DNA from: Brevibacillus thermoruber 423
GTDB lineage: Bacteria; Bacillota; Bacilli; Brevibacillales; Brevibacillaceae
Reading direction: 5' to 3'
Length of the DNA: 64,000 nucleotides
Assembly: GCF_000454065.1 (NCBI RefSeq)
Contig: NZ_KE695653.1
Span: 242,067-306,066, forward strand
Position numbers and translations under genes: made by a program
Notes under the pieces: generated by a model
What the model was told of the DNA's origin: nothing
Database searches by the model: none
The model's input: the letters and a program-made list of their open reading frames with translations, nothing else
Part shown: one piece after another, positions 34,249-41,767 of the stretch
Numbering within the stretch: the first letter of the stretch is position 1
Layout: each line of letters starts with the position of its first letter

Positions 34249-34910
34249 CTGGCTCCATTCCCTCCCAGTGCCCTGACGGCCAGCATCTCTTCGGCAAAGG
34301 TCTGAAAATTGGCAAAGCGCAAGTCAGGAACGGCGTACGTCCACTCTTCCGCGCCGTACCACTCCAGCACCGCCGACTTGACGCCCGCTCCTGCGGCCGC
34401 CAGTACGTCGTAGCGGCTGTCACCGATCATCAGGGCCTGATCCGGCCGCATCTGAAGCAGGCGGAGCGCCTGTTGAACCGGTTCGGCGGACGGCTTGCCG
34501 CGCGACACGTCGTCGATGGTAACGACAACCTCAAAGAACTCCACCAGTCCCGCCAGTTCCAGCCCCGCGACGGCAAACTCGCGCTGCTTGTTGGTCACCA
34601 CGGCCATCCGGTAACCGGCCGCTTTCAGCCGCTCCAGCCCTTCGCGTACGCAGGGAAACAGGCGGACGTGCCGGTCGTGATGCTCCCGGACGTAGGCGGC
34701 GTAGCTTTTCCTTACCGCCTCGCGGTCGTACGTCTCCCCGGCCGCCGCCGCGAGAAAGTCGTCCAGCGATTCGCCGAAACGCTTCAAGAGATCGTCCCGG
34801 CTGAACACCCCCGGCGCAAAGCGCTCCGCCGTACGGGCGACCGCGTCGATCACCGCATCCCGGCTGTCCAGCAGCGTGCCGTCCAGGTCAAACAACAGGC
34901 ATTGATACAT
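34236..34910 (-). CDS. HAD-superfamily phosphatase (phosphoglycolate-phosphatase-like)
   Basis: The 224-residue haloacid-dehalogenase-like hydrolase has motif I FDLDGTLLDS (residues ~8-17, both catalytic Asp), a helical cap (~20-85), motif II VVTNKQ, motif III Lys in GKPSAEPV and motif IV MIGDSRYDVLAA. Class: Gph/PpaX-like. It overlaps glpP by 23 bases and ugpC by 13. In this context it may dephosphorylate glycerol phosphate or 2-phosphoglycolate; this is inference. The ATG at 34910 has GGAGGG eight bases upstream; a TTG two codons earlier is possible. Confidence 0.88.
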   Translation of the reverse strand: MYQCLLFDLDGTLLDSRDAVIDAVARTAERFAPGVFSRDDLLKRFGESLDDFLAAAAGETYDREAVRKSYAAYVREHHDRHVRLFPCVREGLERLKAAGYRMAVVTNKQREFAVAGLELAGLVEFFEVVVTIDDVSRGKPSAEPVQQALRLLQMRPDQALMIGDSRYDVLAAAGAGVKSAVLEWYGAEEWTYAVPDLRFANFQTFAEEMLAVRALGGNGARWHE

Positions 34911-35490
34911 CCGCAAGACCCTCCTTCCATAAAGAATGGCTGCCGACAGAAACGGCGACGGCCCCGTGCTGGAGCGCCTGCACCATCTGTTCCCGTTTGC
35001 GGATCAGACCGCCGGCAATGATCGGCGTCTCCCCCAGCTCCTGCCGGTATTCGGCGATGACCTCCGGCAGCAGTGCCGGCATCAGCTCGACGGCGTCCGG
35101 CTGCGTGTCCTGCACCGACTGCAGCCCCGATCGGAGGGCGTCGCTGTCCACCAGAAACAGCCGCTGGATCGTCAGCAATCCCTGCTTTTTGGCCAGCTTG
35201 ATCAGCGTGTTGCGGGTGGTGACGATGCCGTCCGGCCTGACGTAGTGGGCGACAAACGCGACGCCTTCCCGGTCATAGCTGATTCCCCCGATCCGTTCCA
35301 GATGCAGGAACACCGGCACGCCGTGCGTTTTGAAAAAGTCGACGTAACGCTTGATCACCCCGATGTTCCCGATGGACAGCACCACCGCGCTTGCCTGCGC
35401 TTCCGCCGCCTTTTCCAGATACTTGGGCTCCTTGACCGAGGCAATCAGCTTCTGCCGGGCCAGCCGCTCGTAAAATTCCGCTTGGTTCAT
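34888..35490 (-). CDS. glpP: Glycerol-3-phosphate-responsive antiterminator GlpP
   Basis: The 200-residue GlpP-family protein binds leader mRNA and, with glycerol-3-phosphate, prevents termination. Visible family features are ASVKEPKYLEKAAEAQASAVVLSIGNIGVIKRYVDFFK, GVPVFLHLERIGGISYDREGVAFVAHYVRPDGIVTTRNTLIKLAKKQGLLTIQRLFLVDS, and VELMPALLPEVIAEYRQELGETPIIAGGLIRKREQM, a TIM-barrel-like fold. The ATG at 35490 follows AAAGGAGG; longer frames have no signal. It heads the ugp operon, and a leader terminator lies directly before it (35511-35585), which suggests that GlpP controls its own operon. In Bacillus subtilis glpP instead precedes glpFK. Confidence 0.93.
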   Translation of the reverse strand: MNQAEFYERLARQKLIASVKEPKYLEKAAEAQASAVVLSIGNIGVIKRYVDFFKTHGVPVFLHLERIGGISYDREGVAFVAHYVRPDGIVTTRNTLIKLAKKQGLLTIQRLFLVDSDALRSGLQSVQDTQPDAVELMPALLPEVIAEYRQELGETPIIAGGLIRKREQMVQALQHGAVAVSVGSHSLWKEGLADVSMPVV

Positions 35491-35510
35491 CCAGGCGCGC
35501 CTCCTTTCGC

Positions 35511-35585
35511 CAAAACAAAACCCCCACGACATGACAATCGCCAAATACTTCTCGATGAGAGTGCTTGGAAATGATGTCGAGGGGT
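35511..35585 (-). promoter_or_regulatory. Leader terminator/antiterminator upstream of glpP (candidate GlpP target)
   Basis: On the minus strand CCCCTCGACAT (35574-35584) pairs with ATGTCGTGGGG (35522-35532) with one mismatch. It encloses an inner hairpin around CTCTC/GAGAAG and is followed by GTTTTGTTTT. It sits between a possible promoter and the glpP ribosome-binding site, so transcripts must pass it to reach the operon. This is the layout of GlpP-controlled leaders in Bacillus. Confidence 0.65.
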
Positions 35586-35666
35586 TTCTCCAGGGCTCCA
35601 ACCGCGGGAATCGTTCACTTGTCAATTACGATGGTACCGTTGGAAAGTTAAGGGAACGTGAAGCGC

Positions 35667-35695
35667 GTATTAACGTTGGGCCAGAATTTTGTAAA
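35667..35695 (-). promoter_or_regulatory. Possible promoter of the glpP-ugp operon
   Basis: On the minus strand TTTACA (35690-35695), 17 bases, TAATAC (35667-35672). The -10 is weak (3 of 6). It would give a leader of about 170 bases including the terminator. Confidence 0.4.
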
Positions 35696-35726
35696 GGAAT
35701 GCCCGTTTGAGCTAGAGTCTCGCATG

Positions 35727-35775
35727 AAAAGGAAAAGCGTCAGACCTCACGACGAGAAAATCGTGGATCTGACGC
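35727..35775 (-). terminator. Terminator of the 137-residue membrane protein gene
   Basis: GCGTCAG (35737-35743) and CTGACGC (35769-35775), with the inner pairing CACGA/TCGTG, are followed on the minus strand by TTTTCCTTTT. Confidence 0.8.
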
Positions 35776-35798
35776 GCTCTCCATATCCGTGTGTGATG

Positions 35799-36212
35799 TC
35801 AACTCTTTCCATCCGGACCGTGTAAAACCACCTGCCAATTTCCAAAAACCTTTTTCATTGTAAACACTTTTTCTTTGTCGAGTCTAGCGAATTGCAACAA
35901 TACCTTCACCTCCGTGGAAGTATTGTCCGATTTCGTAACGCCCAACACCTTAAAGTCAAGTAATTTCGTAGTTTTCGCGGAATGTACAAAATCTCCGCGC
36001 TTAGGATAATAACTGCCGCTTTCTTTATAGACATACTCATAGGCTTTTTCACCTTGTTTGCTTACGATCAGCGATAAATATCTTTCAAGAGCTTTTTCGG
36101 GGGTGTTGTACCAGAACGTATAGACGGCATATACGATGGCAGCCAATAACACAGCAAATCCAGCGATTGCCTTCTTTCTTTTTCCCATTTGGATAAACGG
36201 ACTGATTTGCAC
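35799..36212 (-). CDS. Membrane-anchored hypothetical protein with NTF2/DUF4878-like exterior domain
   Basis: The 137-residue product has an N-terminal cytoplasmic stub, one transmembrane helix (AIAGFAVLLAAIVYAVYTFWY, residues ~14-34) and an outside domain. The domain begins 'NTPEKALERYLSLIVSKQGEKAYEYV' and ends with short beta strands (TEVKVLLQFARLDKEKVFTMKKVFGNWQVV). This looks like the NTF2-like DUF4878/lumazine-binding-like fold, with low certainty. The start is GTG with GGAGG six bases before. It is monocistronic, divergent from the frameshifted gene at 36301. Confidence 0.7.
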   Translation of the reverse strand: MQISPFIQMGKRKKAIAGFAVLLAAIVYAVYTFWYNTPEKALERYLSLIVSKQGEKAYEYVYKESGSYYPKRGDFVHSAKTTKLLDFKVLGVTKSDNTSTEVKVLLQFARLDKEKVFTMKKVFGNWQVVLHGPDGKS

Positions 36213-36300
36213 CAGATCCTCCCTCTCTTTCTATTTATTGGATATTTGTGTATAATCTTACACAATCATACTATCATTGTGCTGAGAGGAGAAGAGGGGG

Positions 36301-36736
36301 ATGAAGGGGACGATACCAATCACGGTAGTGTTTCTGCTCCTTCTTGCGTTGGTTGTGAGTTTTGTCAGAATCCCGTCTGCTGACGTAAGCATCGCTGGCC
36401 CCAAGGAGGACGTACGCTTTCTTTTCATCGGCAAGGGAGACAGTTTGGAATACAAGATTCTCACCACGGATCAAAGAGATGATTGCCGCTCTGCTACATG
36501 ATTTGGAACGTACGTGGAGCACGCCGATAAGAACGGTGCCGAATGGTGCAGCTGCATACACGATCATGTTTGACAGTGACAGCGATCCCATCCATACGGG
36601 ACATAACGGATTCATCATCTATTACCCTGAATATGACGTGTATTCCTTTATTGATCCTAGTCGAAACATGGTATACAGCCTTTCATCTTCGGAATCCCTT
36701 AAAAAAATCGTTCAACAACACGAAACTGGATCGTGA
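36301..36736 (+). pseudogene. Frameshifted gene for a small exported/membrane-anchored protein
   Basis: The first frame (from ATG 36301, ribosome-binding site GAGGAGAAGAGGGGG) gives a signal/anchor helix (IPITVVFLLLLALVVSFV) and a beta segment to about TTDQR (~36472). It then hits a stop at about 36501. The next frame, open from about 36475 to 36736, continues with EMIAALLHDLERTWS...GHNGFIIYYPEYDVYSFID, which fits as the same protein. A single extra A in GATCAAAGAG (36468-36477) explains the shift. It may be a true mutation or a sequencing error; a functional two-protein arrangement is less likely because the second half has no ribosome-binding site. Family not recognised. Confidence 0.6.
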
Positions 36737-36741
36737 GATAA

Positions 36742-36777
36742 TAAAATCCCTCGTGCCATCACACGAGGGACGTTTTA
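36742..36777. terminator. Terminator of the nucleoside operon (shared with the convergent frameshifted gene)
   Basis: CCCTCGTG (36748-36755) and CACGAGGG (36762-36769) with ATTTTATT on the minus side and ACGTTTTAT on the plus side, immediately past the phosphorylase stop. Confidence 0.8.
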
Positions 36778-36789
36778 TGGATGGGCTCC

Positions 36790-37518
36790 CTATTCCACCG
36801 CCACGATCGCATCCAGCGCGATGCGCGCCTCCGCCTCAATCGCTTTGGCCGTCGTTTCGGTATGAGGGTTGTACGTTTCCAACAGGTCGGCGTCGGCGTA
36901 GCCGTCGATCGCCAGGATGGAGCCGGCGCGCATGCCTCTAAGAGCGGCGATCACGAACAGCGCCGCATTCTCCATCTCCACGGCCAGCACGCCCGCCTGT
37001 TGGTACAGCTTGTGGGGAAACTCCACGACGCCGCTGTAAAACATGTCCATCGTCAGCGTCACGCCCTCGGCCACATGGAGTCCCGTGTCGCGCTTCGCGG
37101 CGGCGGCGGACAGCGCATCGACGACGCGGCGGTCGGCCACGGCCGGGAAGCCCGGCGGAACCAACTGGCTGGTCAGTCCGTCCCGGCGGACAGCCGCCGT
37201 GCTGATCACCAGGCTGCCCGGTTCGATCGCTTTTTGGTAGGAACCGGCCGTTCCGACGCGGATGATCGTTTTCACGCCGCCTTTGGCCAGCTCTTCAAAG
37301 CAGACGGCCGCCCCCGGCGAGCCGACGCCGTGGCTGACGACGGCCACCGCCGTGCCGTTCCACGTTCCCGCATAGCTGTGGTATTCCCGGTTTTCCCCGA
37401 TCGGCCTGCTCTCGTCCAGCAGGGCGGCGATGCGGGCCGCCCGCTTCGGATCGCCGCAGACGATCGCGCGCTTCGGCAGGTTTTCCGGGTCAACTTTCAG
37501 ATTGGGCAGCATCATCAA
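36790..37518 (-). CDS. Nucleoside phosphorylase (PNP/UDP family) in a SAM-riboswitch operon
   Basis: This 242-residue phosphorolytic enzyme releases base from nucleosides. Family features are AIVCGDPKRAARIAALL (phosphate loop, residues ~18-34), VSHGVGSPGAAVCFEEL, IRVGTAGSYQKAIEPGSLVI (~85-105), and the ribose-binding VEMENAALFVIAALRGMRAGSILAIDG (~180-206). The overall pattern is that of uridine-phosphorylase-like members. Its ATG overlaps the molybdoenzyme stop by 4 bases (ATGA). As last gene of an operon led by a SAM-I riboswitch and a nucleoside importer, a methylthioadenosine or other sulfur-nucleoside role is plausible but unproven; uridine or purine nucleosides remain possible. Confidence 0.9.
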   Translation of the reverse strand: MMMLPNLKVDPENLPKRAIVCGDPKRAARIAALLDESRPIGENREYHSYAGTWNGTAVAVVSHGVGSPGAAVCFEELAKGGVKTIIRVGTAGSYQKAIEPGSLVISTAAVRRDGLTSQLVPPGFPAVADRRVVDALSAAAAKRDTGLHVAEGVTLTMDMFYSGVVEFPHKLYQQAGVLAVEMENAALFVIAALRGMRAGSILAIDGYADADLLETYNPHTETTAKAIEAEARIALDAIVAVE

Positions 37519-38177
37519 TCAAACTCCTTTTTCTCCCATTCGTCTTCCGGAATCGGCAGGGCTTCGCCGGAGAAACGCTCTTCGCGGAACGGGTCGCCGT
37601 TCAGATGAAAACCGTTTTGCTCCCAGAAGCCGGGTTTGTTTTCGTTCATGAATTCGATCCCGCGCAGCCATTTCACGCTCTTCCAGAAATAGAGGTGAGG
37701 CACGATCAGCCGCAGCGGCCAGCCGTGCTTGTCCGTCAGCGGCGCTCCGTCAAAGGAGTGGGCCAGCAGCACGTCGTCCCGGTCCAGGTCGGTCAGCGCC
37801 ACGTTGGCCGTGTAGCCGTAATCGCCGTGCAGCATCACGTACCTGCCCTGCGGCGTGACACCGGCCGCCGCCAGGAAATCGCGGAAACGAACGCCGGTAA
37901 ACCGGTTGTCAAACCGGGACCAGCGGGTGACGCAGTGGATGTCGCAGGTGATCGTCGTCTGCGGCATCGCCATGATGTCGGCGTAGGAGAGCGTTACGTC
38001 CCGGTCGACTTCCCCGAAGACCCGCAGCGTCCACGTCTCCAGGTCGTAGACGGGCACCTCCCCCTCGTGCAAGATCGGAAACCGCTCCGTCAGCACCTGT
38101 CCCGGCGGCAGCCGCCGCGCCAGGGCCGGATCGACTGTGGGCACCCTCATCCGTTTGATTCGCTCTGCCTTGTTCAT
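37515..38177 (-). CDS. Cytoplasmic sulfite-oxidase/YedY-type molybdopterin protein
   Basis: The 220-residue protein is one oxidoreductase-molybdopterin (SUOX-fold) domain. It contains FGEVDRDVTLSYADIMAMPQTTITCDIHCVTRWSRFDNRFTGVRFRDFL, where the second Cys (HCVTRWS) corresponds to the Mo-ligand Cys of MsrP/YedY (RCVEAWS). The LHGDYGYTANVALTDLDRDDVLLAHSFDG and WPLRLIVPHLYFWKSVKWLRGIEF segments are typical. No Tat or Sec signal is present, so it should be cytoplasmic, like Bacillus YuiH. The ATG at 38177 follows GGGAGGG. It lies between nupQ and the phosphorylase in the same operon. MsrP reduces methionine sulfoxide, so a sulfur-compound substrate fits the SAM-controlled context (inference). Confidence 0.87.
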   Translation of the reverse strand: MNKAERIKRMRVPTVDPALARRLPPGQVLTERFPILHEGEVPVYDLETWTLRVFGEVDRDVTLSYADIMAMPQTTITCDIHCVTRWSRFDNRFTGVRFRDFLAAAGVTPQGRYVMLHGDYGYTANVALTDLDRDDVLLAHSFDGAPLTDKHGWPLRLIVPHLYFWKSVKWLRGIEFMNENKPGFWEQNGFHLNGDPFREERFSGEALPIPEDEWEKKEFD

Positions 38178-38211
38178 CTTCTCGTTCCCTCCCAAGTCAG
38201 TCCGTCTCCGT

Positions 38212-39129
38212 CTAGCGGGCGCTCTGCTGGCTGGCGGTGCTTGCGGCCGCGCCCCGGTCCTTGAGGAAGAACATCGCCGCAATCGTCAGCACGTAGGGCA
38301 GCATCGCGGTAAACTGCGTCGGCAGCGAAAAGCCCTGCAGACGGATGCTGAGCGCGTCCATCAGCCCGAACAGCAGGCTGGAGGCGAGAATGCCCAACGG
38401 GTGAGACTGCCCCAACATCATCGCCACCAGCGCGATAAAGCCGCGCCCCGCCGTCATGCCTTCAGTAAACATGGTCACCTGTCCCAGCGAGAGCTGTGCC
38501 CCGGCCATGCCGCAGAGAACGCCGCACAGCGCAATGGCCAGCACCTGCAGCCGCGTCACTTTGAGGCCCAGGCTGCGGGCCGCCACCGGATTCATCCCGG
38601 CCGCCAGCACGCGGAAGCCGGTCACGGTGTGGGCAAAGAACAGATGCAGCAGAACCGCCGCCAAAAAGGCCGCGTAGACCAGCGGCGAATGGCCCGACAG
38701 GATGTCCCCCAGCACGGGGATGTCTGTGACCAGGGGGATCTGCCACTGCGGCAGCCCGGCCATGTCCTTGTCGTAAAATGCCCCTTTCACGCCGAAGACG
38801 GCGCGCAGCGCAAACGTGGTCAGCCCCAGCGCGAGGAAATTGATCGCCACGCCGACGATGATTTCGTTCGCCTTCAGTCCGATCGTCATGTAGGCAAACA
38901 ACAGCGAAAACAGCACGGTGACGGCGGCGGCAAACAGGACGGCCAGCGGCAGGCTGCCGGTAAAGTGGTTGCCGACGATGGCGGAAAACGCTCCGACCAG
39001 CACCAGCCCCTCCAGCCCGACGTTGAAGATGCCCACCCGGGCGCACAGCGCTCCGCCCAGTGCCGCCAGGAGGATCGGAGTCACCATCCGGATGGTGGAA
39101 CTGACGAGGGCTCCATCAAACAACTCCAT
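38212..39129 (-). CDS. nupQ: Nucleoside ABC importer permease, NupQ/YufQ type
   Basis: The 305-residue BPD_transp_2-type permease has 8-9 helices and the family pattern ATPILLAALGGALCARVGIFNVGLEGLVLVGAFSA near the N-terminus. It also has 'GLTTFALRAVFGVKGAF' and GFRVLAAGMNPVAARSLGLKVTRLQVLAIALCGVLCGMAGA (the coupling region, residues ~190-230). The ATG at 39129 follows GGAGGAGTCG-like sequence and overlaps nupP by 14 bases. It acts with NupP and the ATPase to import nucleosides delivered by the BMP lipoprotein. Confidence 0.92.
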   Translation of the reverse strand: MELFDGALVSSTIRMVTPILLAALGGALCARVGIFNVGLEGLVLVGAFSAIVGNHFTGSLPLAVLFAAAVTVLFSLLFAYMTIGLKANEIIVGVAINFLALGLTTFALRAVFGVKGAFYDKDMAGLPQWQIPLVTDIPVLGDILSGHSPLVYAAFLAAVLLHLFFAHTVTGFRVLAAGMNPVAARSLGLKVTRLQVLAIALCGVLCGMAGAQLSLGQVTMFTEGMTAGRGFIALVAMMLGQSHPLGILASSLLFGLMDALSIRLQGFSLPTQFTAMLPYVLTIAAMFFLKDRGAAASTASQQSAR

Positions 39130-40186
39130 GCGACTCCCTCCTCTTGCTCTTGCGGTTTTTCCACCAGTCATGGCTGAATTTGGCGGAGATAAACAGAATC
39201 AGCACGGCCTGGATGACGCTGGCCAGCTCCAGCGGCACCTCGGTGTTGCGCTCCACGCCCATCGCGCCCGTCTGCAGGGCGGCCAGCAGAATCGAGGTAA
39301 ACACGACGCCGATCGGGTGGGAATTGGCCAGCAGCGTGGCCATCAAGCCCGTCCAGGCATACCCGGGGACGGTCAGCGCGCCGTCGACGTACCGGTAATG
39401 CGCCCCCAGCACTTCCACGGTGCCGGCCAGCCCGGCCAATCCCCCGCTGGCAAACATTGCCACAAGCATCACCCGGTCCTTGTCGATCCCGCCGTACCGG
39501 GCAAAAAACGGATTGTGTCCGAGCATCTTCACCTCGTAGCCGAACGGCGTGAACCGGACGACCCAGAACAATGCCAGAGCGGCGGCCAACGCCAACAGGA
39601 AGCCGGCGTGCACGCTCATGCCGGCGAACAGCTTGGGCAGCCAGACGCTCTTCTCCAGCATGGCCGTCTGGGCCAGCGCCGCCGAGCCTGACTTGTCCTG
39701 AAACGGTTCACTGACCAGATACCCGGCAAACAGGACGGCAATGTAGTTGAGCAGCAGGGTGGTGATGAGCAGTTGGACGCGAAACTTCGCCTCCATGTAC
39801 CCGGCCAAAAGCGACCAGAGACCGCCCACGGCCACCCCGGTCGCCAGCGCGGCCAGCATTTTCACCAGTCCGGGACCGGGCAGGTACAGCCCGACCAGCG
39901 TCGCGCCGACTGCTCCCAGCACCATCTGCCCCTCGGCGCCCAGATTGAACACCCCGGCGCGAAACGCCAGCGACAGCCCCAGCCCGATCAGCATGATCGG
40001 CGTGGACCGGGCCAGCGTGGAGGCGAAAAAGTAAAAGCTGCCGAACGCCCCTTTCCACATCTGCTGGTAGGTGTCCAGGATCGATTCGCCTACCGCGCTG
40101 ATGACGACCGCTCCCGTCAACAAGCCGATCGCCACCGCCAACAGCGGCTGGACCAGCGATTTACACAGCTTTTTGACCGCTTCCAT
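39116..40186 (-). CDS. nupP: Nucleoside ABC importer permease, NupP/YufP type
   Basis: The 356-residue permease of the same family as NupQ has an N-terminal helix (SLVQPLLAVAIGLLTGAVVI) and the signature STPIMLIGLGLSLAFRAGVFNLGAEGQMVLGAVGA (residues ~60-95). The coupling region is FTPFGYEVKMLGHNPFFARYGGIDKDRVMLVAMFASGGLAGLAG. The ATG has GGAGGAAG upstream and overlaps the ATPase gene by 26 bases. Confidence 0.92.
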   Translation of the reverse strand: MEAVKKLCKSLVQPLLAVAIGLLTGAVVISAVGESILDTYQQMWKGAFGSFYFFASTLARSTPIMLIGLGLSLAFRAGVFNLGAEGQMVLGAVGATLVGLYLPGPGLVKMLAALATGVAVGGLWSLLAGYMEAKFRVQLLITTLLLNYIAVLFAGYLVSEPFQDKSGSAALAQTAMLEKSVWLPKLFAGMSVHAGFLLALAAALALFWVVRFTPFGYEVKMLGHNPFFARYGGIDKDRVMLVAMFASGGLAGLAGTVEVLGAHYRYVDGALTVPGYAWTGLMATLLANSHPIGVVFTSILLAALQTGAMGVERNTEVPLELASVIQAVLILFISAKFSHDWWKNRKSKRRESHGVV

Positions 40187-41690
40187 GGATGCTTCCTCCT
40201 GCCATCAACACGCTGATTTTCTCTTCCGTCGCCTCCGACCGCTTCAGCTCGCCGACGATCCGTCCCTTGTACATGACCAGAATTCTGTCAGACAGCGCCA
40301 AAATTTCCGACAGCTCCGACGAGACGAGCAGAATCCCGTCGCCGCTGTTTCGCTTTTCGATCAGCGCCTGGTGGATGTGTTCCATCGCCCCGATGTCCAC
40401 GCCGCGCGTCGGTTCGGCGGCGATCAACAGCGGCGTCTTTTGCCCCAGCTCGCGGGCGACAATCAGTTTTTGCAGATTGCCGCCGGACAGGTTGCCCGCC
40501 TGCTCCTGCAGGTGCCGGGAACCGGTCTTGATGGCAAACCGCTCCACCCACTGCTCCACCACGCGGCGGAACGCGTCCCGCAGAATGACGCCGCGACGGC
40601 TGAACGCCGGTTTGCGCTGATAGCCCATCAAGGCGTTTTCCTCCACGCTCTCCTGCTTGGCCGTTCCCCACAGGTACCGGTCTTCCGGGATATGGGCCAC
40701 TCCCGCTTCGCGAATGGCCGCCACCGGACGGTTGGTGACGTCTTTTCCGCCCAGCAGCACCCTGCCCGCCGTGACCGGCCGCAGCCCGGTGATGGCCTGC
40801 AGCAGCTCCGACTGGCCGTTGCCCGAGACCCCGGCGATTCCGACGATTTCCCCGTGGTGCACGGTAAAAGCAACGCCGTCCACGATCGTCTGCCGGTCAG
40901 AAACGGTCAGGTTTTCCACCTGCAGGAGCGGCCCGCCGGCCAGGCTCACCCGCTCGCTCAACGGCTGCAGCTCGCGGCCCACCATCAGCCGGGCCAGTTC
41001 GTCCACGCTGGTCTCCTGCCGGGAAACGGTCCCGGTCACCCGGCCGCCGCGCAGCACCGTGATCCGGTCGGCCACCTCCATCACTTCCTTGAGCTTGTGC
41101 GTGATCAGGATGACGCTCTTGCCGCTCTCCGCCAGGTGGCGGATCGTCTGCAGCAGTTCCTTTACCTCCAGCGGCGTCAGGACGGCGGTCGGCTCGTCCA
41201 GTACGATGATGTCCGCTCCCTGGTACAGCACTTTGAGAATCTCCACGCGCTGCTGTTCCCCGACCGAGCATTGGGATACCCGGGCGGTCACGTCGATCGG
41301 GATGCGGTAGCGCTCGCTGAGGGCCCGCACCGCCTCCACCGCTTCCTTGCGCCGGAACAGGCCGGCGCGCTGCGGTTCATAGCCGATGACGATGTTCTCC
41401 GCCACGCTGAAATCGGCAAACAGCATGAAGTGCTGGTGCACCATCCCGATGCCGTGTTTGATCGCGTCGTCGGGGCCGCGAAAGACCACCGGCCGGCCGT
41501 TCAGCACGATCTCCCCGGACGTGGGCTGTTCCATGCCGTACAGCATCCGCATCAGGGTGGTTTTGCCGGCGCCGTTCTCCCCGACGATGGCGTGGACTTC
41601 GCCGGCCCGCAGGGTGAACGACACATTGTCGTTGGCCGTAAAATCGCCGTACCTCTTCGTCATGTTGCGCATTTCCAGACGGTACGCCAT
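40161..41690 (-). CDS. nupO: Nucleoside ABC importer ATPase (double ABC domain), NupO/YufO type
   Basis: The 509-residue protein has two ABC domains in tandem. Domain 1 has Walker A GENGAGKTT (residues ~37-45), SQCSVGEQQRVEILKVLYQGADIIVLDEPTAVLTP, and ITHKLKEV. Domain 2 has a degenerate Walker A GVSGNGQSEL, signature LSGGNLQKLIVARELG, and a Walker B region with LIAAEPTRGVDIGA. This asymmetry is typical of RbsA/YufO-type ATPases. Motif MVHQHFMLF (Q-loop) marks the nucleoside/BMP subgroup. It is the second gene after bmpA, separated by two hairpins at 41709-41756. Confidence 0.94.
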   Translation of the reverse strand: MAYRLEMRNMTKRYGDFTANDNVSFTLRAGEVHAIVGENGAGKTTLMRMLYGMEQPTSGEIVLNGRPVVFRGPDDAIKHGIGMVHQHFMLFADFSVAENIVIGYEPQRAGLFRRKEAVEAVRALSERYRIPIDVTARVSQCSVGEQQRVEILKVLYQGADIIVLDEPTAVLTPLEVKELLQTIRHLAESGKSVILITHKLKEVMEVADRITVLRGGRVTGTVSRQETSVDELARLMVGRELQPLSERVSLAGGPLLQVENLTVSDRQTIVDGVAFTVHHGEIVGIAGVSGNGQSELLQAITGLRPVTAGRVLLGGKDVTNRPVAAIREAGVAHIPEDRYLWGTAKQESVEENALMGYQRKPAFSRRGVILRDAFRRVVEQWVERFAIKTGSRHLQEQAGNLSGGNLQKLIVARELGQKTPLLIAAEPTRGVDIGAMEHIHQALIEKRNSGDGILLVSSELSEILALSDRILVMYKGRIVGELKRSEATEEKISVLMAGGSIHGSGQKAV

Positions 41691-41708
41691 CCCGTTCTTC
41701 CCTCCTTT

Positions 41709-41756
41709 TTCCTGTTGGCCCGTTGCAACAGGAAACCGACTACCACAGTAGTCGGT
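41709..41756 (-). other. Two tandem hairpins between the binding-protein gene and the ATPase gene
   Basis: ACCGACTAC/GTAGTCGGT (41735-41743 / 41748-41756) and TTCCTGTTG/CAACAGGAA (41709-41717 / 41726-41734) lie between bmpA and nupO. Neither has a T-run, so they look like mRNA-stabilising or processing structures that raise binding-protein levels relative to the permease genes. Confidence 0.6.
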
Positions 41757-41767
41757 CGCCGTCTCGT

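Noticed and set aside
36475-36736. The second half of the frameshifted gene as an independent protein
   Set aside because: No ribosome-binding site before its first ATG, and its start continues the fold interrupted in the upstream frame.
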